From Roseovarius pacificus (GTDB lineage Bacteria > Pseudomonadota > Alphaproteobacteria > Rhodobacterales > Rhodobacteraceae), in the NCBI RefSeq assembly GCF_900142665.1, contig NZ_FRBR01000011.1, positions 91,679 through 155,678 of the forward strand: a stretch of 64,000 nucleotides of DNA, written 5' to 3'. Positions within the stretch are counted from its first letter, which is position 1. Each line of letters begins with the position of its first letter. The notes beneath the pieces are model-generated. The model ran no database searches. It saw nothing but the letters and a program-made list of their open reading frames with translations, and had not been told where the DNA came from. Shown here piece by piece: positions 52,765 through 61,663 of this stretch. The position numbers and the translations under genes are program-made.

Positions 52765-54237
52765 ATGGTCGAATATGGTCTGTATATCGGCGGCTCGTGG
52801 GTCGCGCCAAAGGCGGGAAAACTGTTCGACGCAGTAAACCCTTTCACTGGTGAATGCTGGGCACGTGTAAGCGAAGCGGATGCAGCCGATGTAGATCATG
52901 CCGTGACGGCCGCAACAACCGCGCAAGTGGGCTGGGCCGCAACCAACGGTGCGACTCGCGCCAGGATCCTGAACAATATCGCGGATATCATCACCGAAAA
53001 CGCCAAAAACATGGCGGTTTTTGAAAGCACCGACAATGGCAAGGTGATCCGTGAAACCGAATCCCAGATGCTCTTTGCCGCTCGTCTGTTTCGCTTCTAC
53101 GCGGGCTATGCCGACAAGCTTTTCGGCAGCACGATCCCACTCGATAGCCCCTCTGTCCTTGATTACACGACGCGCGAACCCTACGGCGTCGTCGGCCTGA
53201 TCACCGCCTGGAACTCTCCGATTACGCTTTTGTGCAACAAATTGCCCGCAGCCCTTGCCGCCGGAAATACCGTGATTGTGAAACCTTCCGAGCATGCCTC
53301 GGTCTCAACCCTGGAACTGTGCAAACTCTTTGAAAAAGCGGAGCTGCCCGCCGGGGTGGTGAATGTGGTGACAGGCGCGGGCCCGACAGGTGCCGCCATT
53401 GTTACCCATCCCGGCATCTCCAAAGTCAGCTTTACCGGCAGTCCCGTCGTCGGACGCAAGATTGCGGCCACCGCCGGTGAACACCTGAAACCCGTGACGC
53501 TGGAGCTCGGCGGGAAATCCCCTAACATCATTTTTGACGATGCCGACCCGGAAGCCGCAACCATAGGCGCATTGGCGGGCATATTCGGCGCGACCGGCCA
53601 AACCTGCGTCGCGGGATCACGTCTGCTGGTGCAACGCGGCCTCTATGATGAGATCGTATCACGGCTTGCCGCCCGTGCCGAAGAGATCCGCCTGGGCGAT
53701 CCGCTGGATCATGATTCTGAAATGGGGACGGTAGCCAACAAACCACAGTTCGATCGGATCATCGCCTCCATCGAAGCCGCGAAATCGGCTGGTGCGCGGC
53801 TGGTGACGGGCGGCGGAGCAGCCACCGGCGACCACTTGGGCAATGGCCTCTTCGTGCAGCCAACCATCTTTGCTGATGTCGAAAACAGCATGGATATCGC
53901 ACAGTCCGAAATCTTTGGCCCCGTTCTTTCCATACTGCCCTTCGACACCGAAGAAGAAGCGGTGCAAATTGCCAATGACATTCCTTTCGGCCTCGCTGCC
54001 GGAATCTGGACCCGCGACATTTCCCGCGCCATGCGCCTTGTCCCGAAAATGAAATCCGGCGTGGTTTGGGTGAACACGTATCGCGTGGTCGCCGCACAGG
54101 CACCTTTCGGCGGAACCAAGGAAAGCGGCTTTGGCCGGGAACGCGGCGAACAAGGCATCATGGAGTTCACCTCCATAAAGAACGTCATGATTGATTATTC
54201 GGATCAGGCCCGCGACCCGTTCGCCATCAAGAACTGA
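52765..54237 (+). CDS. NAD(P)-dependent aldehyde dehydrogenase
   Basis: A 490-residue aldehyde dehydrogenase with the catalytic ELGGKSPNIIF (general-base glutamate, about residue 250) and GQTCVAGSRLLV (nucleophilic cysteine, about 284), plus the NAD-binding SFTGSPVVGRKIA. A strong AGGAGG precedes the ATG at 52765. It oxidises an aldehyde to its acid; the substrate is unknown. It heads the plus-strand operon of epimerase, lactonase-like and MmgE/PrpD genes and sits behind two GntR operators. Confidence 0.9.
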   Translation: MVEYGLYIGGSWVAPKAGKLFDAVNPFTGECWARVSEADAADVDHAVTAATTAQVGWAATNGATRARILNNIADIITENAKNMAVFESTDNGKVIRETESQMLFAARLFRFYAGYADKLFGSTIPLDSPSVLDYTTREPYGVVGLITAWNSPITLLCNKLPAALAAGNTVIVKPSEHASVSTLELCKLFEKAELPAGVVNVVTGAGPTGAAIVTHPGISKVSFTGSPVVGRKIAATAGEHLKPVTLELGGKSPNIIFDDADPEAATIGALAGIFGATGQTCVAGSRLLVQRGLYDEIVSRLAARAEEIRLGDPLDHDSEMGTVANKPQFDRIIASIEAAKSAGARLVTGGGAATGDHLGNGLFVQPTIFADVENSMDIAQSEIFGPVLSILPFDTEEEAVQIANDIPFGLAAGIWTRDISRAMRLVPKMKSGVVWVNTYRVVAAQAPFGGTKESGFGRERGEQGIMEFTSIKNVMIDYSDQARDPFAIKN

Positions 54238-54260
54238 TCCACTAGAGAAGGAAGACATAC

Positions 54261-55244
54261 ATGGAGATCAAAAACGGATGTTTCATGGTGACCGGTGGCA
54301 TCAGCCTCATCGGTTCGCATGTAACGGAACAGTTGCTCGAAGCCGGTGCAAAAGAGGTCATCCTCTTCGATAACTACTCGCTCGGCTCCACCGATATGAT
54401 TTCACATATCCTGACCGATGATCGCGTACGCCTGGTGCGCGGCGACATCACCCGGATCAACGAACTTTATGACGCGCTTGACGGCGTTGATGGCATCTTT
54501 GCGATCGCCGGTTTTCTCACTCTGCCCTTCGCCGCCAATCCGGCGCTAGGTCTGACGGTGAACGCGCTTGGCCATGTGAACGTGTTAGAAGCGGCGCGGT
54601 ATCGTGGCGTTAAAAAGGTCATCTTCTCGTCTTCCGTGGCCACCTACGGCGATCCCGAACCGGGCACCATCGACGAAGAACGCCCCTTCCGTTTCCACAC
54701 AATGACACCTCCCGGAGTGCTGTACGGTAGCACCAAGATTATCGGCGAGCAGCTCGGTCGGCTTTATTCGGACAAATACGGCGTGGAGTCCGTTTCGCTG
54801 CGCTACGCGACCGTTTACGGCGAACGTCAGCACTACCGAGGCGTGAACGCGCTTTACATCATCGAAACCTACGACAAGCTGATGGCGGGCGAAGCACCGC
54901 AAATTCCGGGCGATGGCAGCGAAGTGCATGACTACGTGCATGTCTCGGATGTGGCCCGCGCCAACCTTGCGGCCATGGAAAGCAACGTGACGGCCGAAGC
55001 TATCAACATCGCCTCCGGAACCGCGACCAATCTCAATCGCCTGTTCGAGATCGTGGCCAAGATCGTCGGGTCCGACATCAAGCCCGTCTATAAAGACAAG
55101 GAAGGCGCCGTGCGCGTCACGACCTCGGCATCTTTGGATTTCTCCATCGAAAAGGCCGAGCGCATGATGGGCTGGAAACCGCAGGTCGATATCGAAGAGG
55201 GTATAGCGCGCCTGATCAAATGGCGTCAGGAACAAGACGACTGA
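54261..55244 (+). CDS. NAD-dependent epimerase/dehydratase (extended SDR)
   Basis: A 327-residue extended SDR. The nucleotide-binding GGISLIGSHVTEQLLEAGA is at residues 12-30 (a GGxxxxG variant of the usual glycine pattern), SSSVATYGDPE follows, and the catalytic YGSTKIIGE is near 155. Members act on nucleotide sugars, sugars or hydroxyacids. With a downstream lactone hydrolase, a sugar- or hydroxyacid-to-lactone oxidation is conceivable, but this is inference. It lies 23 bases after the aldehyde dehydrogenase with AAGGAAG upstream. Confidence 0.83.
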   Translation: MEIKNGCFMVTGGISLIGSHVTEQLLEAGAKEVILFDNYSLGSTDMISHILTDDRVRLVRGDITRINELYDALDGVDGIFAIAGFLTLPFAANPALGLTVNALGHVNVLEAARYRGVKKVIFSSSVATYGDPEPGTIDEERPFRFHTMTPPGVLYGSTKIIGEQLGRLYSDKYGVESVSLRYATVYGERQHYRGVNALYIIETYDKLMAGEAPQIPGDGSEVHDYVHVSDVARANLAAMESNVTAEAINIASGTATNLNRLFEIVAKIVGSDIKPVYKDKEGAVRVTTSASLDFSIEKAERMMGWKPQVDIEEGIARLIKWRQEQDD

Positions 55245-55260
55245 CACCGGGGGAAAGACC

Positions 55261-56046
55261 ATGTCCGAATACGAAATCCACGCGATCAAATATGCTTCGA
55301 TGGACCGCAAGCGGTCCGACAACTTCATTGGCCACGACCCTCATGACGGACCGATGCCGCTCGACTTTTTCGTTTGGGTGGTAAAAGGCGAAGCCGGAAC
55401 TTTCGTGATCGACACCGGATTTGACGAAGCCACCGCCACCATGCGCAACCGCAAAGTATGGCGCCCGGTGGCGGACGGCCTGAAAGCGGCCGGGGTAGAC
55501 CCCAACGCCGTCAGCGATGTGGTTATCACTCACATGCATTACGATCACTGCGGGAATCACGAGCTGTTCCCGCAGGCGAAATATCATCTGCAAGAGCGCG
55601 AAATGGCATATGCTACAGGCCCCTGCATGTGCCACCATGCCCTGAACCATACCTTTGAACTGAGCGATGTTCAGACCATGGTGAAACGGGTCTTCGAAGG
55701 GCGCGTATGTTTCCATGACGGGGTGCGCGAAATCGCTCCGGGCATCACCGTGCACTGGGTCGGTGGCCATTCCCGCGGCCTTCAGGTCGTGCGCGTGCGC
55801 ACCCGGCGCGGCTGGGTCGTACTGGCCTCTGACGCCTCGCATTATTACGAAAACTTCGAAACGGCCTCGCCCTTCCCCGTCGTGGCCGATGTGGCCGAGA
55901 TGCTGAACGGCTATGACACGATGTTCGAATTGGCCTCTTCGCGCTCCCATATCGTGCCCGGCCATGACCCGCTGGTACTTCAGCGCTACCCGAATTCCGG
56001 CTTTGGCGAGGGGATCGTGCGGCTCGACGCCGACCCTCTGGAATAA
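55261..56046 (+). CDS. Metallo-beta-lactamase-fold lactonase-like hydrolase
   Basis: A 261-residue protein of the AHL-lactonase (AttM/AiiA) subgroup. The zinc motif THMHYDHCGN (HxHxDH) is at about residues 90-99; further ligands appear in HWVGGHSRGLQ, VVLASDASHYYEN and SHIVPGHDP. It opens lactone rings; in this catabolic operon the substrate is more likely a metabolic lactone than a quorum signal, but quorum quenching cannot be excluded. It starts 16 bases after the epimerase and ends 22 bases before MmgE/PrpD. Confidence 0.83.
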   Translation: MSEYEIHAIKYASMDRKRSDNFIGHDPHDGPMPLDFFVWVVKGEAGTFVIDTGFDEATATMRNRKVWRPVADGLKAAGVDPNAVSDVVITHMHYDHCGNHELFPQAKYHLQEREMAYATGPCMCHHALNHTFELSDVQTMVKRVFEGRVCFHDGVREIAPGITVHWVGGHSRGLQVVRVRTRRGWVVLASDASHYYENFETASPFPVVADVAEMLNGYDTMFELASSRSHIVPGHDPLVLQRYPNSGFGEGIVRLDADPLE

Positions 56047-56068
56047 CCCTGAACACACAGGACTGATC

Positions 56069-57463
56069 ATGACCGAGACAACACGCACCGCGGCGGGGCC
56101 CTCCGCAGCGATCGCCGCCTTCGCGGCAAATACCCGTTACGAAGACATTCCTGCCAATGTGCTGGAGCGAGCGCGCATTCACATTCTTGATGGCCTGGGG
56201 CTCGCCGTTGCATCGGGAAAATTTCCCTTCGCCGGCCCCGTGCTTGCCGCCGTCGAAGAACTGGGCGAAGGCCCTTGTTCGGTGATCGGCACTACACGCA
56301 AGGCCACCCTGCGCGATGCCGCAATGGCAAATGGCGTATTGATTCACGGGCTGGACTACGACGACACGCACCTGCAAGCAATCGTTCATCCAACCTCGGC
56401 CGTACTCCCCACCGTTTTGGCAATAGCAGAGCAAAAAGATCTGACGGGCCGCGAAGCCTTGACCGCCTTTTGCATCGGCATGGAAATAGCGATCCGCCTC
56501 GGTGCCGCAATCAATGGCGGAATGCACCACACCGGGTTTCACGCCACCGGGGTCATCGCGCACTTCAGCTCGGCGGTGGCCGCCTGCTGCCTTATGGGCG
56601 CCACTGAACGCCAGCACATCGACGCTATTGGCATCGCCGGCAGCACCGCGTCGGGTATTCAGGTGTTCCTGGAGGAAGGCGCCTGGACCAAGCGCCTTCA
56701 CCCCGGATGGGCCGCGGCGGGCGGCATCACCGCAGCCACCCTGGCGCGCCATGGCTTCGTCGGCCCGAACCGCGCCCTGGAGGGTCGCTTTGGCCTGTTC
56801 GAGACCCACCTGCACCAATGGAAAAAAGACGTGGTCGGGCATTATCTTACCGATGGGTTCGGTGAGACCTGGATGATGGCCGACACGGCGCTCAAGCCCT
56901 ACCCCGTCTGCCACTTCATTCACGGGGCCGCCGATGCCGCTCTGGAACTCCACAAGGAAATCGATGGGGCCGCAATCGAAAGCGTTGATGTCTTCCTTGC
57001 CAGGGACACGATGAAGATCGTCGCCGAGCCGATCGAGCGCAAACGCCATGCCCGCAACGAATACGAGGCGAAATTCAGCGCCCCCTTCGTCGTGGCCGCG
57101 ACGCTGCTAAAAGGGCGCTTCGGCCTGCCGGAACTGACGGATGACGCCATCGCGGACCCTGCGGTGCAGGATCTGGCGGCACGTTGCACCTGCCACGAGG
57201 ACCCCGATAGCCTGTTCCCGGAATATTTCTCGGGCGGAGTGCGGATCAAACTCAAGGATGGGCGCGAGGTGACCCGTCACGTCCCGGTCAACAGCGGGGC
57301 GGGCGACCGCAAGATGACACTGGAAGAAACCACAGAAAAATTCCTCCAGAACACCGGAATGATTATCGACGACGCCCACGCCATGTCTATCCGTGAGACG
57401 GTTGTCGGACTGGACAACGCAAAGGTTGCAGACCTCATGGCGCGCCTGCGGTTCAACGCCTGA
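56069..57463 (+). CDS. MmgE/PrpD-family dehydratase
   Basis: The start ATG at 56069 gives 464 residues; a longer frame overlaps the lactonase gene. The MmgE/PrpD fold is recognisable from RARIHILDGLGLAVASGKFPFAGPV, LIHGLDYDDTHLQAIVHPTSAVLPTVLA and MMADTALKPYPVCHFIHGAADA. The family includes 2-methylcitrate dehydratase PrpD and cis-aconitate decarboxylase, so it should handle a branched hydroxy-polycarboxylate. PrpF-like and lyase-family genes further right in the same regulon support this. Its stop lies 6 bases from the convergent gntR stop. Confidence 0.86.
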   Translation: MTETTRTAAGPSAAIAAFAANTRYEDIPANVLERARIHILDGLGLAVASGKFPFAGPVLAAVEELGEGPCSVIGTTRKATLRDAAMANGVLIHGLDYDDTHLQAIVHPTSAVLPTVLAIAEQKDLTGREALTAFCIGMEIAIRLGAAINGGMHHTGFHATGVIAHFSSAVAACCLMGATERQHIDAIGIAGSTASGIQVFLEEGAWTKRLHPGWAAAGGITAATLARHGFVGPNRALEGRFGLFETHLHQWKKDVVGHYLTDGFGETWMMADTALKPYPVCHFIHGAADAALELHKEIDGAAIESVDVFLARDTMKIVAEPIERKRHARNEYEAKFSAPFVVAATLLKGRFGLPELTDDAIADPAVQDLAARCTCHEDPDSLFPEYFSGGVRIKLKDGREVTRHVPVNSGAGDRKMTLEETTEKFLQNTGMIIDDAHAMSIRETVVGLDNAKVADLMARLRFNA

Positions 57464-57469
57464 GGCTAC

Positions 57470-58162
57470 TCACTCATCGGCCGAAGCGGCGGCACCTGTT
57501 TCCGCCTCAGTCCGCTCCATCGCCATACGTGCATGCTTGCGCGCATTGGAAAGATGGGTTCGCATCGTCTTCTCGGCCGCATCGGGATCCTTCGCCTTCA
57601 ATGCATCGACAATCGCATGGTGTTCGGCCAGGGCCCGCTTGGCCCGGCCCGCCATGGTCGAGGATTTGTAGCGGTAAATGCGCAAGAGATCATAGAGGTC
57701 TTCGGTCAGAAGCGAGATCAGAAACTCGTTCTTCGATGCCTTCACGATACGAAAGTGGAAATCGAAATCGCCGCCCTGTTGGTAATACCCGTTGGGCAGC
57801 GATGTCTCTTCATGGGTTTCCAGAAGCTTGCGCAGTTCGTCCACCTCATCCTCCCCGATCTGGGTCGCTGCCAAACGCGCTGCCATACCTTCAAGCGCCT
57901 CACGAACGCGCAGGAGTTCTTCCAAACGTGCGGGCGAAAGATCGACAACGCGCACGCCTTTGTTGGCCGTGCGCTCCAACAGGCGCCGCCCCTCCAGCCT
58001 GCGAATGGCTTCACGCAAAGGCCCCCTGCTAATTCCATAATCCGCAGCGAGAACTTGTTCGAAAACCCGCTCACCTGGCGCGAGCTCACCGCCAATGATT
58101 GCCTCTTCCAGCCGTTCCGCGACCGTGTCGACAAGGGATTTGGCTTGAATCTTATTCTTCAT
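57470..58162 (-). CDS. GntR-family (FCD) regulator of the surrounding catabolic genes
   Basis: The ATG at 58160-58162 follows GAGG and gives 230 residues. The winged helix occupies residues 10-75 (LEEAIIGGELAPGERVFEQVLAADYGISRGPLREAIRRLE), and the FCD effector domain follows with probable metal ligands in GGDFDFHFRIV and LAEHHAIV. FCD regulators sense organic acids. A near-match to the GTCAACTGTTGAC operator lies 57-71 bases upstream, consistent with autoregulation. It is convergent with mmgE/prpD. Confidence 0.87.
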   Translation of the reverse strand: MKNKIQAKSLVDTVAERLEEAIIGGELAPGERVFEQVLAADYGISRGPLREAIRRLEGRRLLERTANKGVRVVDLSPARLEELLRVREALEGMAARLAATQIGEDEVDELRKLLETHEETSLPNGYYQQGGDFDFHFRIVKASKNEFLISLLTEDLYDLLRIYRYKSSTMAGRAKRALAEHHAIVDALKAKDPDAAEKTMRTHLSNARKHARMAMERTEAETGAAASADE

Positions 58163-58218
58163 TCCCGACCTCAAATCTTTGGCGCGAACACCCCATAACT
58201 CCGCATTCGAATGTAAAG

Positions 58219-58233
58219 TGTAAACATTTGACA
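58219..58233. promoter_or_regulatory. GntR operator variant upstream of gntR
   Basis: TGTAAACATTTGACA differs from TGTCAACTGTTGACA by one base in each half plus the centre. It overlaps a plus-strand TTGACA (58228-58233), so binding would block that promoter as well. Confidence 0.5.
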
Positions 58234-58263
58234 AACAATAGTCTTGAGGAATTTAGTTAGCCC

Positions 58264-58343
58264 GCCCGGGACGCCACATCCGACCAAACTGCATGGAAGA
58301 CCAATGTCATCTGCAAACGTCCCTTGTTTGCAAGGGGTTTTTT
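58264..58343 (+). ncRNA. Candidate small RNA with intrinsic terminator
   Basis: TTGACA (58228-58233) and TTTAGT (58252-58257, 18-base spacer) form a possible plus-strand promoter. About 80 bases on, CCCTTG (58321-58326) pairs with CAAGGG (58331-58336), followed by TTTTTT (58338-58343), a textbook terminator. No reading frame lies between. Expression is unproven. The rest of 58163-58557 shows only the ATATCAC-TTCG-GTGATAT hairpin (58428-58445). Confidence 0.35.
58321..58343 (+). terminator. Intrinsic terminator
   Basis: A 6-bp stem CCCTTG/CAAGGG with a TTTG loop is followed by a run of six T. It ends either the candidate small RNA or plus-strand read-through from the mmgE/prpD operon. Confidence 0.65.
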
Positions 58344-58427
58344 CGAACGGCATTGATCAAGGCAGCGCGCGATTGTGTATCCTGCCTGCCCAAAAGTCGT
58401 CATATCTGGCGTAAGGGCTACAGTTAC

Positions 58428-58445
58428 ATATCACTTCGGTGATAT
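58428..58445. repeat. Hairpin with TTCG tetraloop
   Basis: ATATCAC and GTGATAT form a 7-bp stem capped by a TTCG tetraloop, 113 bases past the TAXI permease stop (minus strand). It may protect or end that transcript. No T-run follows on the minus strand. Confidence 0.35.
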
Positions 58446-58557
58446 CAGCATTGGTGCGCGATGCGCAAACCCGACGGGCGGGTCCGATGACATTGGCGAC
58501 AGGGCATCCATCCGGTCTCTGCATCGCTCACCCTAAAGAATTAATCTTGGCAGGGCT

Positions 58558-60471
58558 TTACGGTGCATCCATACCAGAACCGATGCCGTGGACCTTACGA
58601 AACGGTCGTCCGATCACCAGTCCGATAAGGCATAGCCCGGTTCCGATGCCCAGCAACACGGAGGATGGGAAGACAACGCAAACAGCCGCAATGCCGAATA
58701 TCAAAACCGATATCACCCAGCTACCGAGCATTTTGCAGCCGGATAACAGAACGGATACGCAGACCACCAGTATCAGGCCCGAAAGAATTGCCTCACCGAT
58801 ATCAAGCGCTGAGCCGGACCACAGAATACCAGGATGTGTAAGAAACATGAAAGGAACGATATAAGTAACCGCACCAAGCCGCACCGCATTTACCGCGACT
58901 TTCCACCAGGACGTATCTGCGATCGAAGCCGCCACAAAGACCGCAACGCAAAGCGGCGGGGTAATGACCGAGATCGTGGCAAAATAGAAGACAAACATAT
59001 GTGCGGCCAGTGGGGGGATGGATATGGCGATCAGTGCCGGGGCCATCACAGACGCAACCAGCACATAGGCGGCAGTCGTCGGCACACCCATCCCGAGGAT
59101 TAGGCAGACCACGGCCGCGATAAGCGCCACAAGAAACAGGTTCTCACCACCTGTTTCAACGGTCATGGCCGAAACGGTGATGCCAACTCCGGTCAGATTT
59201 AGGAGGCTGACAAGAATTTGTGCACCCGCCAGCATGATGAAAACCACAACAAGGCCGGTGCCCGCATCTTGAAGGCCCTGGAAAAGACTGCGCCCGGTGC
59301 GGGCAATGTCTCGATGAGCCCACAGGTCAGCGATAACGAAGGGTATGAGCATACAAATCACCCCGAAAGACGCAGCAAAGCCAACCGACCGGCCATCGGT
59401 CAGCATCCACATCAATCCGCCGATCCCCCCGATGATCGGAAACAACCGACCAAAGCTCAGGCTTTGGCGGGCCTGCTGAATGTCTTCCTCAGGCACAAAG
59501 CCCAGATTGCGCCTCAGCGCGATCAGGTGAATCGTCAACAGCGCCGCGCCATAGAACATCGCTGCGGGAAGCAAGGCGGCCAAAGCGATGCGCAGATAAT
59601 CCACACCGACCATTTCCGCCATGATGAATGCCGCCGCGCCAAGAATGGGCGGGGTGATCTGCCCGCCCGTGGACGCAACAGCCTCGACCGCGGCAGCAAG
59701 AGGTGCGGGATATCCGATCTTTTTCATCAATGGTATGGTCATTGAACCGGTGGTAGCCACATTGGCAACAGCACTGCCGTTCACGGTCCCGAACGAGGCC
59801 GAGGACAGGGTGGCAATCTTGGCCGCGCCGCCAACCCGGCGACCGGCCACGATCACCGCCAGATCCATGAAGGTGGCTCCGGCGCCGGTGCGCAATAGCA
59901 TGGCGCCGAACAAGACAAAGGCCGCGATCACCGTCGCCGCGATGCCGGTCAACTGTCCCCAGACACCGATGTCAGACAACAAGAGTGTCTCCGTAACGAA
60001 ATAGAGATCGAAGCCACGGTGGCCCAGACTACCGTCGATCCGGTCCCCGAAGGCCACATAAAGCAGGCCCAGCACCACCAGCAATGGAAACGCAAGACCC
60101 ACGGTGCGACGGGACAAATCCAGGATTGTCAGTGTCAGGATTGCCATCAATGCTATGTCAGAGAGATCTGCGTAGGGCAAAGTGGTCATTATGCTCTCGG
60201 CAGACATGACAACCATGCCGCAGGCTGCCATCGACCCTGCCCAGAGAAGCCCATCCACCAAAAAGCACAGGGGCCCCAATCGGCCGCCAGGACTCAGCGG
60301 AAACTTGAGCAGGCCCAGACTGATGACCATGGCAAGCAGGGACGCGCGCTGTACCAGCGCGGGGAACGGTCCGGCAATGGCGGTCCAGACGATAAATGCA
60401 CCGATAATCAGAGCAAGTGCCTGGGCCGCCGTTGCACGAATGCGGGGAGTAGTCGCAACCAGAGAAGACAC
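58558..60471 (-). CDS. TRAP transporter fused permease (TAXI type)
   Basis: A 637-residue membrane protein with 15 or more hydrophobic segments, fusing small and large TRAP permease parts. The core motifs LSSASFGTVNGSAVANVATTGSMTIPLMKKIGYPA and ASTGGQITPPILGAAAFIMAEM are clear. It is encoded 6 bases after its receptor. This is the second TAXI system in the window and belongs to the GntR regulon, giving that pathway two importers (this one and Liv). Confidence 0.88.
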   Translation of the reverse strand: MSSLVATTPRIRATAAQALALIIGAFIVWTAIAGPFPALVQRASLLAMVISLGLLKFPLSPGGRLGPLCFLVDGLLWAGSMAACGMVVMSAESIMTTLPYADLSDIALMAILTLTILDLSRRTVGLAFPLLVVLGLLYVAFGDRIDGSLGHRGFDLYFVTETLLLSDIGVWGQLTGIAATVIAAFVLFGAMLLRTGAGATFMDLAVIVAGRRVGGAAKIATLSSASFGTVNGSAVANVATTGSMTIPLMKKIGYPAPLAAAVEAVASTGGQITPPILGAAAFIMAEMVGVDYLRIALAALLPAAMFYGAALLTIHLIALRRNLGFVPEEDIQQARQSLSFGRLFPIIGGIGGLMWMLTDGRSVGFAASFGVICMLIPFVIADLWAHRDIARTGRSLFQGLQDAGTGLVVVFIMLAGAQILVSLLNLTGVGITVSAMTVETGGENLFLVALIAAVVCLILGMGVPTTAAYVLVASVMAPALIAISIPPLAAHMFVFYFATISVITPPLCVAVFVAASIADTSWWKVAVNAVRLGAVTYIVPFMFLTHPGILWSGSALDIGEAILSGLILVVCVSVLLSGCKMLGSWVISVLIFGIAAVCVVFPSSVLLGIGTGLCLIGLVIGRPFRKVHGIGSGMDAP

Positions 60472-60477
60472 CTCTGA

Positions 60478-61458
60478 TTAACTTTCCGGCCGCAGATGGT
60501 CAGGAATCTGAAGGCCAATTTCCTCGTAATACCGGATGGCGCCCGGATGCAGGGGTGTCACCGCAAGGTCCATGGTCAACTGAGGAATGTCGCTCCCTTG
60601 CAGACCGGCAAAAGCCCCGGCCTGCAGCTGATTATCCTCAACCACAGCCTTGGTCATTTGGTAAGCTTGCTCCTCGTCCAGTTCCGGTCGCGCCATGATA
60701 CCGGTTGCGTAGGCCCAGGTCCTGTATCCCGGAATACCCTGTCCGGCTTCGTCGTCACCGACCTCGACGACCGAAAGATTGCCGAGATTCTCCTTGATGG
60801 TAGCGACCTGGCCGTCATTCAGGCTCAGTACCCGAATCGGCGTCAAAGCCGCGATTGATGTGGTTGAGGAATCAAGTTTACGCCCGGCGCCCGATTTCAC
60901 ATAGCCGACCACGCGGTTGTCCTTGATCTGATCAACCACATCACCGGTCGAGCCGCGCACCCAATCCGCCTCGATCTCCAGGGTTTCAAAGACGGCGTTC
61001 GCGGCGGCTTCGGTGCCGCTGCCTGCAATCCCGGGATTGAATTTCGTGCCCACGAGACCCTCAAGGGATGTAATGCCACTGTCTGCGCGAACAATCACGT
61101 TCTGGATGGTCGCGCCATAGATCCAGAGCATCTGGCCATTATAGGCCTTGCCCTCGAAATCACCTTCACCGTTCACCACGTCATAGGCGACATTGGTCGT
61201 AACAATTCCAAGATCGGCCTGGTTGCGCTGGAGGCGGCGCAGGTTGTCCCGGGCACCGCCCGTCTCGATCACAGTGACATCGACGCCGCTGTTCGCCTTG
61301 TGAATGGCTTGGGTCGCTGCAACAGCATAGGCATAATGACTGGATGCAGCCGAGGTCGTTGCCATAGCAAGACGGGCCTCTGCCCATGCACTTCCTGCCA
61401 GCGTGGATGCGGTAGCCAGCCCGAGGGCAAAGGCTCGTGTTGCGATTGTTACGCTCAT
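60478..61458 (-). CDS. TAXI-family TRAP solute receptor
   Basis: A 326-residue periplasmic protein with a signal peptide (residues 1-26, ending AWAE), followed by ARLAMATTSAASSHYAYAVAATQAIHK, then VTVIETGGARDNLRRLQRNQADLGIVTTNVAY, the TAXI pattern. An operator of the GTCAACTGTTGAC type lies about 100 bases upstream of the start at 61456-61458. It should bind the carboxylate that the pathway consumes. Confidence 0.87.
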   Translation of the reverse strand: MSVTIATRAFALGLATASTLAGSAWAEARLAMATTSAASSHYAYAVAATQAIHKANSGVDVTVIETGGARDNLRRLQRNQADLGIVTTNVAYDVVNGEGDFEGKAYNGQMLWIYGATIQNVIVRADSGITSLEGLVGTKFNPGIAGSGTEAAANAVFETLEIEADWVRGSTGDVVDQIKDNRVVGYVKSGAGRKLDSSTTSIAALTPIRVLSLNDGQVATIKENLGNLSVVEVGDDEAGQGIPGYRTWAYATGIMARPELDEEQAYQMTKAVVEDNQLQAGAFAGLQGSDIPQLTMDLAVTPLHPGAIRYYEEIGLQIPDHLRPES

Positions 61459-61558
61459 GTCTCTCTCCCTTTATCCCCGATCCGGCCACTGCCTCCCTCC
61501 CCGGAGGTTCGATATCGCCAGATCGTATGATCCAAAGACTATACAAAATCTCAATACA

Positions 61559-61578
61559 GTCAACTGTTGACAGTCAAC
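61559..61578. promoter_or_regulatory. GntR operator copy 3 with extra half-site
   Basis: GTCAACTGTTGAC (61559-61571) is followed at once by AGTCAAC (to 61578), so three half-sites sit in a row. It lies in the 205-base gap between the TAXI receptor start and the PrpF-like stop and would control the TAXI genes. Confidence 0.72.
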
Positions 61579-61663
61579 TATGTGAAATTGCCCCCGATGA
61601 AATACAAGACTCCTAGCCGGTGCCGTTACATCCGCGGTCCCGCCGGGATCCCTTCGCCGAAGG

